A stretch of DNA of 64,000 nucleotides from Lamellibrachia satsuma (lineage: Eukaryota; Annelida; Polychaeta; Sabellida; Siboglinidae). The DNA is taken from positions 1,858,501 through 1,922,500 of the forward strand of contig BSQZ01000080.1 of the NCBI GenBank assembly GCA_033239005.1, read 5' to 3'. Shown here in pieces: positions 12,701 to 22,287 of the stretch. How positions within the stretch are numbered: the first letter of the stretch is position 1; each line of letters begins with the position of its first letter. The position numbers were made by a program, and so were the translations under genes. Under the pieces are notes generated by a model that saw only the letters and a list, made by a program, of their open reading frames with translations, ran no database searches and was not told where the DNA came from.

Positions 12701-15700
12701 CGAACAAACTTTTTTTAATAATCTCTTTCAGTAGTAAATAATGAAAAAAGGAGGCAGTGGAATAAAAGGAAGTGGGAAGGGACAAGAAACTAGTTTCTTT
12801 TTTACTAGGTTTTACGATTTAGGTTACACTGCATTTATTGGTCAAAGATGCATCATAAAGTGTTTCTAATGTTTTGGAAGTTCTCGTGATAATAAATTAA
12901 TAATTACCTGGGTAACGACAATTTCCATGTATCAGGAAATGACTGGCAAGTTTTTGTTTAGCTGCATACACAGCAGCAGCAAAGCCAAAGGCAACCAAAT
13001 CTGATTAATATTTAGGAGGCTTATTCAGCCGCAAATCTTTGCGGCCTTGATCTAAAAGGGCACAAATGACTCTTACTTCTGGCTTCATGGTACCGGACCC
13101 CTTTTGGCAATTTTTTGATCCCTGGATAATTATTTTTGAACAGAAATATGGCCATATGATACAACACTTGCTATAAACATTTTGGCTGGCAACACACGCA
13201 CGTCTCACTGACAGTAGGATCCCTTGAGCACGAAGGCACGATGCTGTTCAAGTGTTGCTATAGATGCCATTTGGTGGGGAATATATTGCATGTTGATTTT
13301 CTGGAGAGAACATTACATAATCAGAAAATTTTTCCAGTGCTTATGTTCAGCAAAAAATAAATATTAACACAGTTGATTTTCAGAAGATTCAAAATAAAAA
13401 TTTGTGAAAAGCATTAAGGAAAATAAATAGTGATCTGACTCCAATGGTTTCCAGAACTTTTTGTAATGGCACATAGTTTATCCACATTCAGAAGCTGGCT
13501 TGACATACAATGGAAATGCCAGAATATAGTGTATGACTAGAAAACAGTGCTGGACTTTAGGAAAAATAAGAAGCTGCCAATCACTTTTGTATTGAAGAAC
13601 TACACTAGGCTGCAGTAACTTCAGTCAACTTTATATGACTGCAGAAGCAGACCAGCTGGGCAACCTGAAACAAACAAAATAGCTGTCTAGCAGGGGCTTC
13701 CAGGTGTGTGTTCACCCTGGGCTGATAGTAGGGCTTCCATGTCTGTCTTTCATCTGCTCATCTTTCATTTATTCAGATGTATTTATTTACATGTGATTGG
13801 CTCTAAGGTTTTTGCCTTGGAAGCCTGGCCTTTGGTAGTAATTAGAACGTATTGCACAAGCTTGCTCATTAGTGTGTGTCAGGTGGAATATTGTGTTCAG
13901 CTGAACTAGATCTACCAGTAGTGTTGGCAAAAGAACATACAATGGATATGTTAAACAGGATAGTTGCCAGTTACAGTTTTCCATGACCTCAGTTCAGTTT
14001 CAATATATAGATTTGATTATGAATATTAGTTGAATTTTGTGTATACAAGCCTGAAATCTGTGCACTAATTTTGGTGGGTTTATGCTAAATGTTTTGATTA
14101 ATGTGTAATTGGTCAAAATATATTGATTACATCACATGTTATTAATGTGGTTACACACTTATTCCATATTATATGGCATTAATGATATTATACACTTGTA
14201 ACCAGATTACTTTGTAATAATGTGATTATACACTTGTAACCAGATACATCTGATTTCAACCATAATCAAACATAATTAGACTGCCAGCAAGTGCTACTAA
14301 TGCGACATGTGAACTCTTGTTTCAGTCATTGACCCCAGTGTTATACGAGACCAGATGTTACTCAGAGACTTCACCTTCTTGAAGTTCTTCCTCTCAGCTC
14401 TTGGTGCAAGTGAGTCCAGTTCTACCGTGTGTGCGCATGCGTGCAATAATCACTTGCTGCATTGTGGCATGCACAGTGCTAAACAAAGAAAAAAAACAGT
14501 GCAGTAATTTTAGCCTGCCTAGTTAACTTATATTTGTGTTTCATCTCAGAATCATCACATATTTAATTATAAAAATTTTGGTCACTGTTCCAACAATTGA
14601 TATTCTTTCAATATTACATTTGGCTAGATGCTAGAAATAAAGATGTCACAATTTAACTGTCAAAATTGTTTTTATAACTATCAGCAGCAATTACATTTTT
14701 ATACTTACACCTAAGCATTTGATGTATTCTATGAATAACAGGTAAAATATGCATTATGTATCAGGTTGAGTGTAATACAAACATTATGAAGATTGCCTAG
14801 GTGTGTCCTATGGTTACCGTAAGGCCACTTCAAGAGCCCTGTTGTTGTTCACAGGCATTGTCAGCATGTCCCTGTTGAGTGCTCTTCCGGCCACACGGCA
14901 ACGATTTCTCACAACCTATGACAAAGTGGCTGTGAAACAGACAGCCAAGAGCACATCTGCAGCCGTAGTAGGAGGCCTCATCTCAGGGGCCGGCATCACT
15001 ATTGCTGGATCAGTACGTAGCCTGTCATTTGCGTATGTGTAAATGTGATGTTTTGTTTCATGTGACACCAAGGTGTATGTTTCATTGACTGTAATCAAGT
15101 TTACTCTTTCTGATAATAGTTGTTGCATGCTCTGTACAATGAAATGTGGTTGTTGTTTCTTTCCAGTGCCCGGTAACAATTTTCTCACAGATTGGATCAC
15201 AAGTGCCTAACATAGGTAAATGTAAGTTTTATCATTGCCGCTGCTCAGCAGATAAGTGGTGCTTCTGTCTTTTTTAATTTCATTCACAAAACAAATAAAA
15301 ATAGAATAAAACAAATGTGTTAACTATGCAAAAAATGAATTACTCTGTATTCTGCATATTTAAAAATGTACATATAATTATTATAATGAAATGTTTTCTT
15401 ATTGGTTAGTTGTAAGTCGTTCCTGGTGATTCTATGAATGAATGTTGATTAGTTTAAAAAGCGATTACAGTGATATATATTGGTTATGTACCTACATAAG
15501 TGGATACAAAATAGGAGGTGAACAACTTATAAAACTGATTGCAAGAAATATTTCAGAGGAATTTTTAGTCTGATGGATAAATTGAAAGAAAAAAAGACTG
15601 AAAAGAAATGAAGAAAACATTTATGGATAAAAAATGGAAAGGAACTGGAAATTTAATAACATGGTCATCATAAAAAGCCCAGATGGTAAGTGATTCAGTT

Positions 15701-18700
15701 ACACTTACTGTAAAATATAAAAAATAATTAAATACAATAGTTAATTACACCAATGGTTCTAATTGCAATCACATGTACCCAGAATACTTTTGTGTTTTTC
15801 AAGTTGTTATTGTGAAAATTCATCTATGTGTGAATGTTGTTTTTTGCAGGATACACATTCCTTGGTGGTCTGGCTGGAACTCTGTTTTATGGTCTTTTCA
15901 AACCGGCGTTTGACAACATAATGCAGGCTGTGCGCACAGATGCTGTCAACAAGTAAGTGCCTGGTAGAAGTAACTGATGTCTGCTTGGTGTAAATCTGTG
16001 TTACTGTCACTGAGTTTGTCCAGGTTGGGCACAACATCCATTTTGGTTTTAAACTAATGTTTCAAGCCTAAATATGGAACAGAATTAAAAAAATTTAGAA
16101 ATAATAAAATAAAAAATAATTCTATTAGAATTATTCATGAATTTACAAAAATATTCACAAATAAGTCTGTTTTAAAATAGAATATTCATAACGAAATGGT
16201 CATCAAGCAAGATCTCCTGTTTCATTCTGGAGTAGATGGTCAAGTTAGTCTTGTAGGTGGCAAATACGCCAGGTTATTAAACTCTGGGCCTGGGTCGTGC
16301 CCAATACTTACCTACTTATTAAAGTCCAGTCCCTGAGGGCTATCATGGTACAAATAGTCTGATATTTTCATATTGTTTGTGACCCAGAATGACTCTGCAG
16401 TTTAACCCCACAAGGTGTCCCTCCCACACATGAGTCATCATGCAAAATATGTCAAAATGTGTAAATAATATAACGACAGAGTGTAAATGTTAGACAGAAC
16501 TCAAGTGCGCTGATAGTACAGAACTTCCAGTTTATAATATTCATCGTCGGTGACATCCCTCTCAAAGATTCGTTCACGAGTCGGTTTTGTGGCACTACTA
16601 GATAGGGTTCTATAAATATAGACTTAATAAAATATTTGTCAATTCATCAATGCTTTCCAGTTTATAAAATAGGCCTGTCCTGGTAGAAATTTGAATGACT
16701 AGAAGTGCTGTCACCTAGTGTCCTGTTAGGAAACCTGACACACCTTTTCAGAGTTTGGGTCCACCCATGATCTTATGCATGTTTCTTGACATAACTTTGT
16801 AGCTCTGCAGATGTCAGTGGACAAGAAACTTGATGTCAGTAGATGGAACTACCATTGCTTGACATAAGACTTGTTATAATGTGTTTCAGATGGAGGAAGA
16901 CATCATTCTTTATGTGTGCCCTGCCTGTGGCGGCTACACTTGGAGCTGTTGTGTTTGGACTGGAACTGTATTCACCCTGGGCTGATAGCAGGGGCTTCCA
17001 GGTGTGTATTCACCATGGGCTGATAGCATGGCTTCCAGGTGTGTATGCACCCTGGGCCGATAGTAGGGCTTCCAGGTTTGTATTCACCCTAGGCTGCTAG
17101 CAGGGGCTTCCAGGTACATTTAGCACTAATTACATAATGTACTGCATATTTAATTGTGTATTTGTTTGTATTGTTATCTTTGTATATCAACCCTGAATGA
17201 TTCCAATACTTTTGTCATTCACATAAGTAGCATATTTGCCATTCTGGACACAAAGAGTGGTCGGTCCTGAGGGGGGTTAGACTTTGTTTTTATCTGAAAG
17301 AAAAAGGGTTTAAATGGTAAAAATGCACCCTCTGAAGACAAACAACATCTGTTATCCTTTACAGAGCCAACACAAATGCCCTTCAGCTGAATTCTAACTA
17401 CTCCTGTAACACTGTATTTCACTTCTGAGATGTTTTGTGTTTTCTAGGCATTTGAGATGATTGCCAAAAAGTCGTGGCCGCCCTACTGCGCCGGCGCCAT
17501 GCTCGGACTCCTGCAGATTCCACTTGTCTACTTCATCAACCAGCCACTAGGTGGCAGCACCAGTCTACTGTGCATGCTCGCTCAAGGTTTTGTTGGGCCA
17601 CTCAAGGGTGTCTCTCCATTCATTGCTAAGTTCCGCACCGGATTCACATACTGGTGGCAGGTACTTGAACTATTTCTTTGCCCTCCTAAATGCTGCTCAA
17701 ATATTGATAGGTCTGATTTTTATTTAATTTCCCAAGTAAAGAAAAGGTATGTTATGGGACTGCTCAAAGTGCTTTACAGTACACCCCCTGGCAGACCTAT
17801 TCATCCCAGTGCCATCTCGACTTCTCTGGGAAGCATTCAGCCACTCTGCAATTACTGCACGAAGACTATTCATTCATATATCCACCTGTCTGTAGCCAGG
17901 TACTCATTTATACAGGTGAGTGAACTGTAGCAATGTGGGGTGAATGTAATTGACAAAGTTTTCTATTGGCGGTGCAGCGTTCTAACCACTACTGCTCTTT
18001 GGTCCTGTTTCATGTTGCTGAAGTCACTGAATGTGTCCAACTGTTGCTGTGACAAAATAGGTTTAACAAAATTGCCATTTAAAGTCTGTGTCTGGTCCAT
18101 CTATGTTAGTTGTCTGTCAGTTCTATTTTTTTTATCTATTCCCACTGCTAGTATTTCCACAGTTTGCAAATAAGTTGTTCTGGTCATGTATCAACCTCTG
18201 TGAGAAGGTGTATTTCCTCCTGTTCTACCTTCTTGTGGTTTGAAGAAAATACTTCATCAAAATCTTCATAACCATTATGGATAAGAATTTAGTTAGTTCT
18301 TCACTGACTGAACTGTCATTTCATTCTGTTGAATTAGTCCACCCATGATTAATTCATTTAAACGAATAATTAATTTTAGTGGGCTAGGAATAGTTTTTTA
18401 GTAAGAGGAATTGTTGTTTATATTTCATTAATAAACAATTTATTAATGTCATAAACAACACTGCACATCCTCATGGTCTGACTTAATACTGAGGAAAAAA
18501 TGTGATAGACATAATTTGTTCACGTCTATCCACCTTTCTATTCTCCTAGCATGGTAACCACACATGTAGTGGCGCCATATGATATCATAAATAAGTGGTA
18601 TACACTATGAATATACACCAGGTGCACCACTGTTACCTCTACAACACGCAGACCTTCTGTTACCTCTACAACACGCAGACCTTCTGTTACCTCTACAACA

Positions 18701-19512
18701 CGCAGACCTTCTATTGTAAATTTTTTTATCATTTGATACATCACAATTAATTCTCAAGTCCTTATATTATAAGTGCATATTTCGTTTGTGATCTGACATA
18801 AGGTGGCAATTATGAAAACACACAGACAAGGTAAGAGAAATTATAGTTTAATAAATATCTTTTTTAATGTATTAAAAAGAACTGCAGAGTTTAATTTTTT
18901 GCAGGTATTCTTTGTGAGTGGTGCTATGGTGGGAAGCTATCTGTCGGCTTCCTCATCTCAGACTCTCGGCTCCGTGCTAGGGGTCACTCCAACGCAGGCA
19001 TTTACTGGTGGGGCTCTCATGTTTCTGGGAGCGAGGATAGCTGGAGGCTGTACAAGGTGTGTATGTCTAGATATCAGTGTCGTTTTTATTGTGTTTGTAT
19101 GATTTATGAAAAAGAATGTGAAAAGTTGCAGAAGAATGGTTCAAGAATGTGGTATACCCAATAACTGGTTAGCAATAGCACACTACTTAAATAAAATGAT
19201 GGCACTGATAAGAAACGTCTGCCGTAAAAACAATAAGATTTCAAAGAAAAGTAGTATAAATGAAGTTAGAATAATTCATTAATCATACCAGGCGAATCAT
19301 TCATGTTTACATTGCATCATTCAAATAATTTTTTTTTTTTTAACAGAATACGTCACTGATTTTATATCTTGCCTTTTGTTTGTTTTACTTCCAGTGGCCA
19401 TGGATTCTCTGGCTGTGCTCTCATGTCGCCCCTGTCTGCTACCATGGTGACGTCGATGTTTGGCGGGGCCGTCACGACTGCTATGTTCATGCAGAAACAG
19501 GGTCTGCTGTAA
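9714..19512 (+). CDS. Gene A: YeeE/YedE (Sulf_transp) family membrane transporter, 9 exons, 368 aa
   Basis: The coding exons are 9714-9831, 14326-14409, 14855-15012, 15167-15215, 15850-15952, 16890-17001, 17448-17660, 18905-19056 and 19395-19512. All introns are GT-AG and every phase closes, giving 368 residues ending in TAA. Bacterial members move thiosulfate or related sulfur compounds through a pore lined by conserved cysteines; the substrate in animals is unknown to me. Residues of note are AGSCP with Cys121, and GARIAGGCTSGHG (321-333) with Cys328. These are the two pseudo-symmetric family motifs. Hydrophobic segments rich in Gly and Ala alternate with short loops along the chain, as expected for about nine helices. 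The Cys that follows GR in helix 1 of many bacterial YeeE proteins is replaced (EKSQ-VIDPSV). The start ATG has A at -3 and G at +4. No AATAAA was seen within about 400 bp after the stop. Transporter family assignment is firm; substrate is inference. Confidence 0.93.
10318..10516 (+). CDS. Gene A alternative first exon 1b
   Basis: This exon encodes 66 residues from MEDYSVSMPRSRASLKAKKP to AFHKAR and ends with a phase-1 G before GTGTGT, the same phase as exon 1a. It therefore joins exon 2 in frame (HKAR-VIDPSV), giving a 395-residue isoform. Its hydrophobic part, VVKYFLCLSTGAIFGMAF, lines up with exon 1 of gene B (LYKYVACLSCGFVFGFAM) better than exon 1a does. It lacks the MGNxxSK N-terminus of exon 1a. 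The codon before MEDY is in frame back to a possible acceptor, ACTACAG at 10297, so it could also act as an internal exon. An out-of-frame ATG at 10298 would make a short upstream ORF if the leader starts earlier. Confidence 0.8.
10610..11081. mobile_element. Non-autonomous element with long terminal inverted repeats
   Basis: The left arm (about 10610-10765) and right arm (about 10944-11081) are reverse complements with scattered mismatches. ATGACGTTGGATGACGTCAT on the left matches ATGATGTCATCCAACATCAT on the right, and TATCAAGGCTACTTCATCAG matches CTGATGAAGTTGCCTTGATA. About 180 bp lie between the arms. The layout is that of a MITE or foldback element. The superfamily is not identified and no clear target duplication was found. 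Confidence 0.75.
11485..11690. repeat. GATTCC-type simple repeat block 1
   Basis: Imperfect runs of GATTCC, GATTCTGAC and CAACTCCAG with a 6-bp and 3-bp beat. The plus strand reads as Ser/Asp-rich and the minus strand as Glu/Ser-rich in short open frames, which is expected of this repeat and is not evidence for a protein. Confidence 0.75.
11895..12338. repeat. 177-bp tandem repeat, about 2.5 copies
   Basis: AATAAAAGTAAATTGCAATT recurs at about 12135 and 12312, and AGTAAAAGTAAATTGCAATT at about 11957, a 177-bp period. GACCAGGCCAGATCTGAACC recurs at 11994 and 12171. The two GATTCC blocks flank this repeat on both sides. Confidence 0.85.
12345..12545. repeat. GATTCC-type simple repeat block 2
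   Basis: Second block of GATTCCGATTCCA-type sequence, including a short switch to the complementary GGAATCGGAGTCGGAATCG at about 12488-12506, so the block contains an inverted patch able to fold. It mirrors the block at 11485-11690. Confidence 0.75.
16971..17116 (+). repeat. 37/38-bp minisatellite made from the end of gene A exon 6
   Basis: Four copies start at 16971, 17009, 17046 and 17083. The first is the coding end of exon 6 plus its donor (TTCACCCTGGGCTGATAGCA then GGGGCTTCCAG/GTGTGT). The others lie in the intron and each carries its own CAG/GT junction, at 17039, 17076 and 17114. Only the first donor (17002) keeps the frame into exon 7; the others shift it by 37, 74 and 112 nt. A further copy sits in intron 1 at about 13688-13742. 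Confidence 0.88.
17750..17880. repeat. Dispersed repeat copy in gene A intron 7
   Basis: Contains TGGGAAGCATTCAGCCACTC followed by TGCAATTACTGCACGAAGAC and resembles about 915-1000. It begins with AAAGTGCTTTACAGTACACC. I recognise it only as an interspersed repeat by its two copies in this window. Confidence 0.5.
18190..18285 (-). mobile_element. Fragment of CR1-like LINE ORF2 C-terminus
   Basis: CAACCTCTGTGAGAAGGTGT and, further on, AATCTTCATAACCATTATGG match the layout of 29840-29970 (CATCCTCTGTGAGAAAGAGT and TCCTCATAACCGTT). The reverse strand reads as the NGYEDxD part of the same ORF2 tail. It lies antisense in gene A intron 7. Confidence 0.6.
18625..18716. repeat. 27-bp minisatellite, 3 copies
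   Basis: GTTACCTCTACAACACGCAG plus ACCTTCT repeats three times, with a partial copy before it. It lies in gene A intron 7. Confidence 0.9.
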
Positions 19513-20983
19513 CCCAACAGCCGTCATCAGAGACAACCATTGCAGTATCCGGCGTGACTTGTAGCCAAAAATAGCTTTATTGTAGATAATCAACATACAT
19601 AGAACATTTGTATAACTGTGTATATATTTAGCTTGGGACATTAAGTGTTCGCCTGTGTGAAACGACGACAACAGAAGAGTCGATTGTAAGATGGGGCTGG
19701 TGTTGGATATCGAATTCGAAGATAAAGGACATTTACATGAATTTCTAACTGATTGCTAATGGATGGAATTCTTCAATATGGTGCACAGTGCACACTATTT
19801 GTTGCATATCAAACGTTATCTAGATGGCTGGAAAGCTTTTCATGCAGTGGAGATCAGTATTTTTCTCCTTTCTTCTACCTATGTCACTCTTCCGATTTGT
19901 TTCTCCCAGTATCAATGATCTACACCTACCCTACCTAATTCTCTCTCCCCCCATAATCCACTGCAGCATTTATCTTCCTGTCTTTCTGACATTTCTGCTT
20001 TACCTGATCTCTGTTAATCTCTTAACATTTCCTGTCATTTTGTCTTTCAAATCCTTCCAGCCACTTTTTCTCTGCCTGTTTACTTGCTAGCCTCTTCCTG
20101 TTACTCCAAGGCACACAACAATACGTGATAGACAATATTATGCTTAGCTGACCCCACCATGGGAAATTAGGCATTACATAATCATTGCATATTGTAGGAG
20201 TTTAAGTTAATGATGAGTTGTCTATTTGCCAAGGGGGTCACACCATCTTTTGGGGCATAGAAACTCGTAGTAGATAATCCTGCACATTTGGTAAGCTATG
20301 TTTGGTGGGAGAACAGCACTGCCAATGTAAAAAGGAAAAAATTAGGACCATCCAAAAATATTGACTCCTTCAGATAAGAAATGCATTAACAATGCTGTTG
20401 GATCATGCTGCGTTCTTAACGTATACATTTATGTGAATCCCCAGGTTACAGATGTGGTTATAGCATGAAATGTATGTAACTTGATATTTTAAAACATTGA
20501 CAAATGAATGATCCAAGTGAAAAATAAACACACTAATTAGCATTAACAATGCCTTGGTTTGATAATATACTCTGTAAACACAGCTAAACTGGGAGGTAGT
20601 TTTCAGTTTAGAGATGAAGATCGCCAGCTCTGTGGGGTGCACTGAGTCAACAACAGGTTTCCATTTTCTGAAAATAGTAAATGCCATCCAGGTTTCATAT
20701 GACACAGAAACTGTGGAGCTCTCGATTACACATAACCTTTTTAAATGTTACTTAGCTTCATTAAATTGTATGTAACACTGACTGACCTGAACATTTTTTT
20801 TTAGTGGTCATTTGTGTATTTTTTATGAATTGGGATGAAAATGATAGGCATGCATTGCAAATCTCCTAGACCGTGGTAATTGAATTGTTTGCATGAGCTT
20901 TATCTGTACAGGCAGAGGCTGCAATAATGGGCTGTTCCTAACATATTGTTCAGTCTATTCAGCTCAACAGGAAGTTCTTTAGC

Positions 20984-21042
20984 CAAATAGAGCATACCCA
21001 AAGTTACCATTATAAATGGTAACTTTGGGTATACTATTTGCA
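20984..21042. repeat. Near-perfect hairpin
   Basis: The arms AGCATACCCAAAGTTACCAT (20991-21010) and ATGGTAACTTTGGGTATACT (21016-21035) pair at 19 of 20 positions around a 5-nt loop. Pairing continues outward through CAAATAG and CTATTTG. There is no run of T after the stem, and no gene is attached to it. Confidence 0.85.
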
Positions 21043-21300
21043 GAACAATTGCATATCCATGACAACGCATGGCTGATCCTAGTCTCAACACCAGCATCAG
21101 AACAAAAAATCAGTTGATCTGACTTGAATAATTTCAGACACAATCAAGTACATGTTTAGCAGCAGGGCCTACCATGTTGAAAACTTGCATTGTCATAGCT
21201 TCTAAATCATCAATGGAAACACAAACCATTGCATTTCACAACAACAATGTCTTGCATTAAGACACCTATTTGCCATATGCTCTCAAAAATGGTTTACTCC

Positions 21301-21416
21301 CAGTGGCATATATTTGGGGGCAACTGGGCCATGGCCCCCCTTGGCATGGTAAACTAATGGGTGACTAAGCCTACCCCCTTTGGCCTCCTCATAGCGAGAT
21401 CCCAGATGTGCCACTC
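21301..21416. mobile_element. Short hAT-like MITE
   Basis: Starts CAGTGGCATATATTTGGGGG and ends near GATGTGCCACTC, giving short imperfect terminal inverted repeats of hAT type. GGGCCATGGCCCC and CATGGTAAACTAAT are shared with the element at 26615-26729. Similar sequence (AAAAxTGGTTTACTxCC) flanks both ends. Confidence 0.55.
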
Positions 21417-22287
21417 AAAAGTGGTTTACTTCCAATGCTGAATGGCATATTTAGGGGAGGTTGGTAAATAATTTTTTATGTAACATCAAATAAAATGTTC
21501 AAATGCAAACTTTTATGTACTGAAACCTAAATCACACCCACAATAACACATGCACACGAAACTGTTTTATTGTTGTTACATAAAATTAATAAACCTCGAT
21601 CAGTCTAGTAAACCTGGTTTGCCAAAAAATATGTATCTACGTGTAGCTACGCCAACTAGTAGCGTGGGACATATGCGCACAGCTGTGTGTTCTGGTTGGA
21701 ATGATTAGCATTTGGTTCAGAATTTTAGATACACTGTAGTACAGTACGTGGTATGATGCAGACATTGTAATAATAGAGGCCTACATGTTTAATTTACACA
21801 GCCCATCAAATTGTCAGGTTGTTTGCCAGGGCTAACATCAACCACGATAATGCATGTTAATTAATTTCGAATGACAAACATTGTTACGTATCATGGAGGA
21901 CAGTTCTGTGACGTGGGCATATTTGAATATTTGCACACACCTATGCTACGCCTATGCCTATGGCTATGCGGTTAGCTTCACTGTCCCAGGCCGGCCCAGA
22001 GTACTGGGGCATAACCGCACATGTTAATTACATTACAGTTGTAATCTGGTGACTGGCAAGTGTTAACTACTACATCTACTAGTTATCGAGGCTAAATTAT
22101 ACCCTTTAGACATAAATAGTTCGTTAGCTAAGGCGCATTATACCTTAGTGTGGGCCGGTACAGGCATGCCCCACCTTACCATACCAGATTCTACCGATTG
22201 ACCTTCGACCCGCGTTAGGAAGTCGGCAGCGTTCGGACGCTTTCGGCTCAGGCGGTAGACAACAATCCACTCCAGCTCGAGCTGACA

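Larger units (their letters stand above)
9832..14325 (+). other. Gene A intron 1 (from exon 1a)
   Basis: A 4.5-kb intron, by far the longest in gene A. It holds exon 1b, a long inverted-repeat element (about 10610-11081), two GATTCC-rich blocks, a 177-bp tandem repeat, and a stray copy of the exon 6-derived repeat at about 13688-13742. The remaining unique stretch at 12550-13680 shows no supportable gene. Confidence 0.75.
19513..22287. other. Spacer between genes A and B
   Basis: About 2.8 kb. A pyrimidine-rich stretch lies at 19860-20095, a perfect-stem hairpin at about 20984-21042 and a hAT-like short element at 21301-21416. Open frames here (for example 20403-20705 minus) have no recognisable domain. 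The last 150 bp before gene B are GC-rich and may include its promoter. Confidence 0.45.

Noticed and set aside
13005..13208. Minus-strand 67-codon frame
   Set aside because: It looked somewhat protein-like (GSGTMKPEVRVICALL), but no family, splice partner or LINE relation was recognised.
14803..14854. Upstream in-frame start (MSYGYRKATSRALLLF) for gene A exon 3
   Set aside because: The acceptor TTCACAG at 14848-14854 and the matching gene B exon (same 158-nt length) show that the exon begins at 14855; the preceding codons are intron.
16843..16889. In-frame ATG before gene A exon 6
   Set aside because: It is intronic; the acceptor GTGTTTCAG at 16881-16889 restores phase with exon 5.
17661..17930. 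Read-through extension of gene A exon 7
   Set aside because: The exon ends at WWQ before GTACTTG, as in gene B (WWQ before GTATGT); the following frame includes a dispersed repeat.
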